The notes beneath the pieces are model-generated. The model made no database searches. It was not told where the DNA came from and saw only the letters and a program-made list of their open reading frames with translations. This document shows, piece by piece, positions 63,552 through 64,000 of a stretch of 64,000 nucleotides of DNA. This DNA comes from Alkalihalobacillus sp. FSL W8-0930 (GTDB lineage: Bacteria > Bacillota > Bacilli > Bacillales > Bacillaceae_D). How positions within the stretch are numbered: the first letter of the stretch is position 1; each line of letters starts with the position of its first letter. The DNA lies in the NCBI GenBank assembly GCA_037965595.1, contig CP150183.1:3224001-3288000 (forward strand), written 5' to 3'. Both the position numbers and the translations under genes were made by a program.

Positions 63552-64000
63552 TCAACTCTTATAAGAAAAATAAAGCCCCTCATACTCCGGATCATACAAA
63601 TAAGGCTCTTTCCGATTATTCACATGAAAGGCCACATTCCGCCCTGCCTCCACGCCAACATGATTATACCCCTCCTGCGTGTAATGAATGCCATCCTCTT
63701 TCATTAGATTCAGCTTGTCTGAGGTCATCCCAGCATAGAGAGTAGACACAAGCGTTGCATGGGGATAGGTCTTACAAAACTCCGTCTGCATCTGTATCAT
63801 CGCCTTGTACAGATCCGTCCCCTCCTTATTGCCGATCCTAATCATGTAACAACGCTCGACTCCATGTTCCATCATCTCTTCAATCATGTTCGTAAGCTTC
63901 GGCACATAGCTATCCTTTGGCATAAGCGCATCTGTCTCTCCTTGGCACCACACCATAAACACATGCCGCGTCTCATATCCGTTCAACTCTAGCCATTCCT
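63552..64000 (-). CDS. SGNH/SASA-type carbohydrate esterase, C-terminal part
   Basis: The frame is open to the right edge of the window, so the N-terminus with the nucleophile is missing. Seen: VFMVWCQGETDA (the W-x-Q-G-E-x-D block of sialate O-acetylesterase-like SASA domains), a middle IEEMMEHG, and MKEDGIHYTQEGYNHVG, the D-x-x-H catalytic end block. It probably removes acetyl groups from sugars. Ends with a normal stop. Confidence 0.85.
   Translation of the reverse strand, partial: EWLELNGYETRHVFMVWCQGETDALMPKDSYVPKLTNMIEEMMEHGVERCYMIRIGNKEGTDLYKAMIQMQTEFCKTYPHATLVSTLYAGMTSDKLNLMKEDGIHYTQEGYNHVGVEAGRNVAFHVNNRKEPYLYDPEYEGLYFSYKS

Overview
The window reads as chromosomal DNA of a low-GC, motile, spore-forming Gram-positive bacterium of the Bacillaceae. 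The evidence is strong AGGAGG-type ribosome binding sites, a sigma-D flagellin promoter, a Bacillus-type ycbLMNO cluster, YvbJ/TcaA-type proteins, a BclA-like spore-surface gene remnant and LPxTG/sortase surface proteins. The very acidic secreted proteins would suit a salt- or alkali-loving species, but that is inference.

Left part (1-12.2 kb): dTDP-sugar genes rfbA-rfbC-rfbB, without rfbD in view; a large GH73 wall hydrolase with an acidic repeat tail; VanZ-like and UspA genes; a BclA-like collagen gene broken by an in-frame stop; an AbgT-family transporter; a MazEF toxin-antitoxin pair; and, directly upstream of it on the same strand, a retron-type reverse transcriptase with an N-terminal hydrophobic segment and a structured 5' leader that looks like an msr-msd RNA. 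The reverse transcriptase/MazEF group is the best candidate for an undescribed system.

Middle part (12.7-26 kb): an unknown protein, a macrolide phosphotransferase with hairpins in its leader, a two-gene glycine-rich membrane module of unknown function, flagellin with sigma-D promoter and CsrA-type leader hairpin, a cluster of zinc-ribbon membrane proteins including a TcaA/YvbJ protein, a GNAT acetyltransferase and a small soluble chemotaxis-type signalling protein.

27.8-39.2 kb: a complete-looking C-P lyase operon, phnG-H-I-J-K-M-L, a PHP-domain phosphoesterase, then phnD-C-E1-E2, preceded by a PhnF-type GntR regulator. Together these import phosphonates and cleave the carbon-phosphorus bond; no phnP or phnN is seen, and the PHP protein probably fills the cyclic phosphodiesterase step.

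39.3-56 kb: a second TcaA/YvbJ paralogue, a YcbLMNO-like two-component system with ABC transporter, a hidden 65-residue protein that seems to start at ATT, a sortase with its 2691-residue LPQTG substrate (14 prealbumin-like repeats, collagen-like and PET repeats), and a transmembrane chemotaxis receptor behind a perfect sigma-D -10 element.

56-64 kb: many small membrane proteins and lipoproteins, most of unknown function, including a duplicated lipoprotein flanking a DUF6366 protein, then DUF1643 and TPR-like proteins and the edge of an SGNH esterase.

A recurring oddity is found in at least five gene-free spacers: each is filled with a short word repeated every 20-21 bp (double unit 40-41 bp). 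The word differs from spacer to spacer but the spacing is the same.
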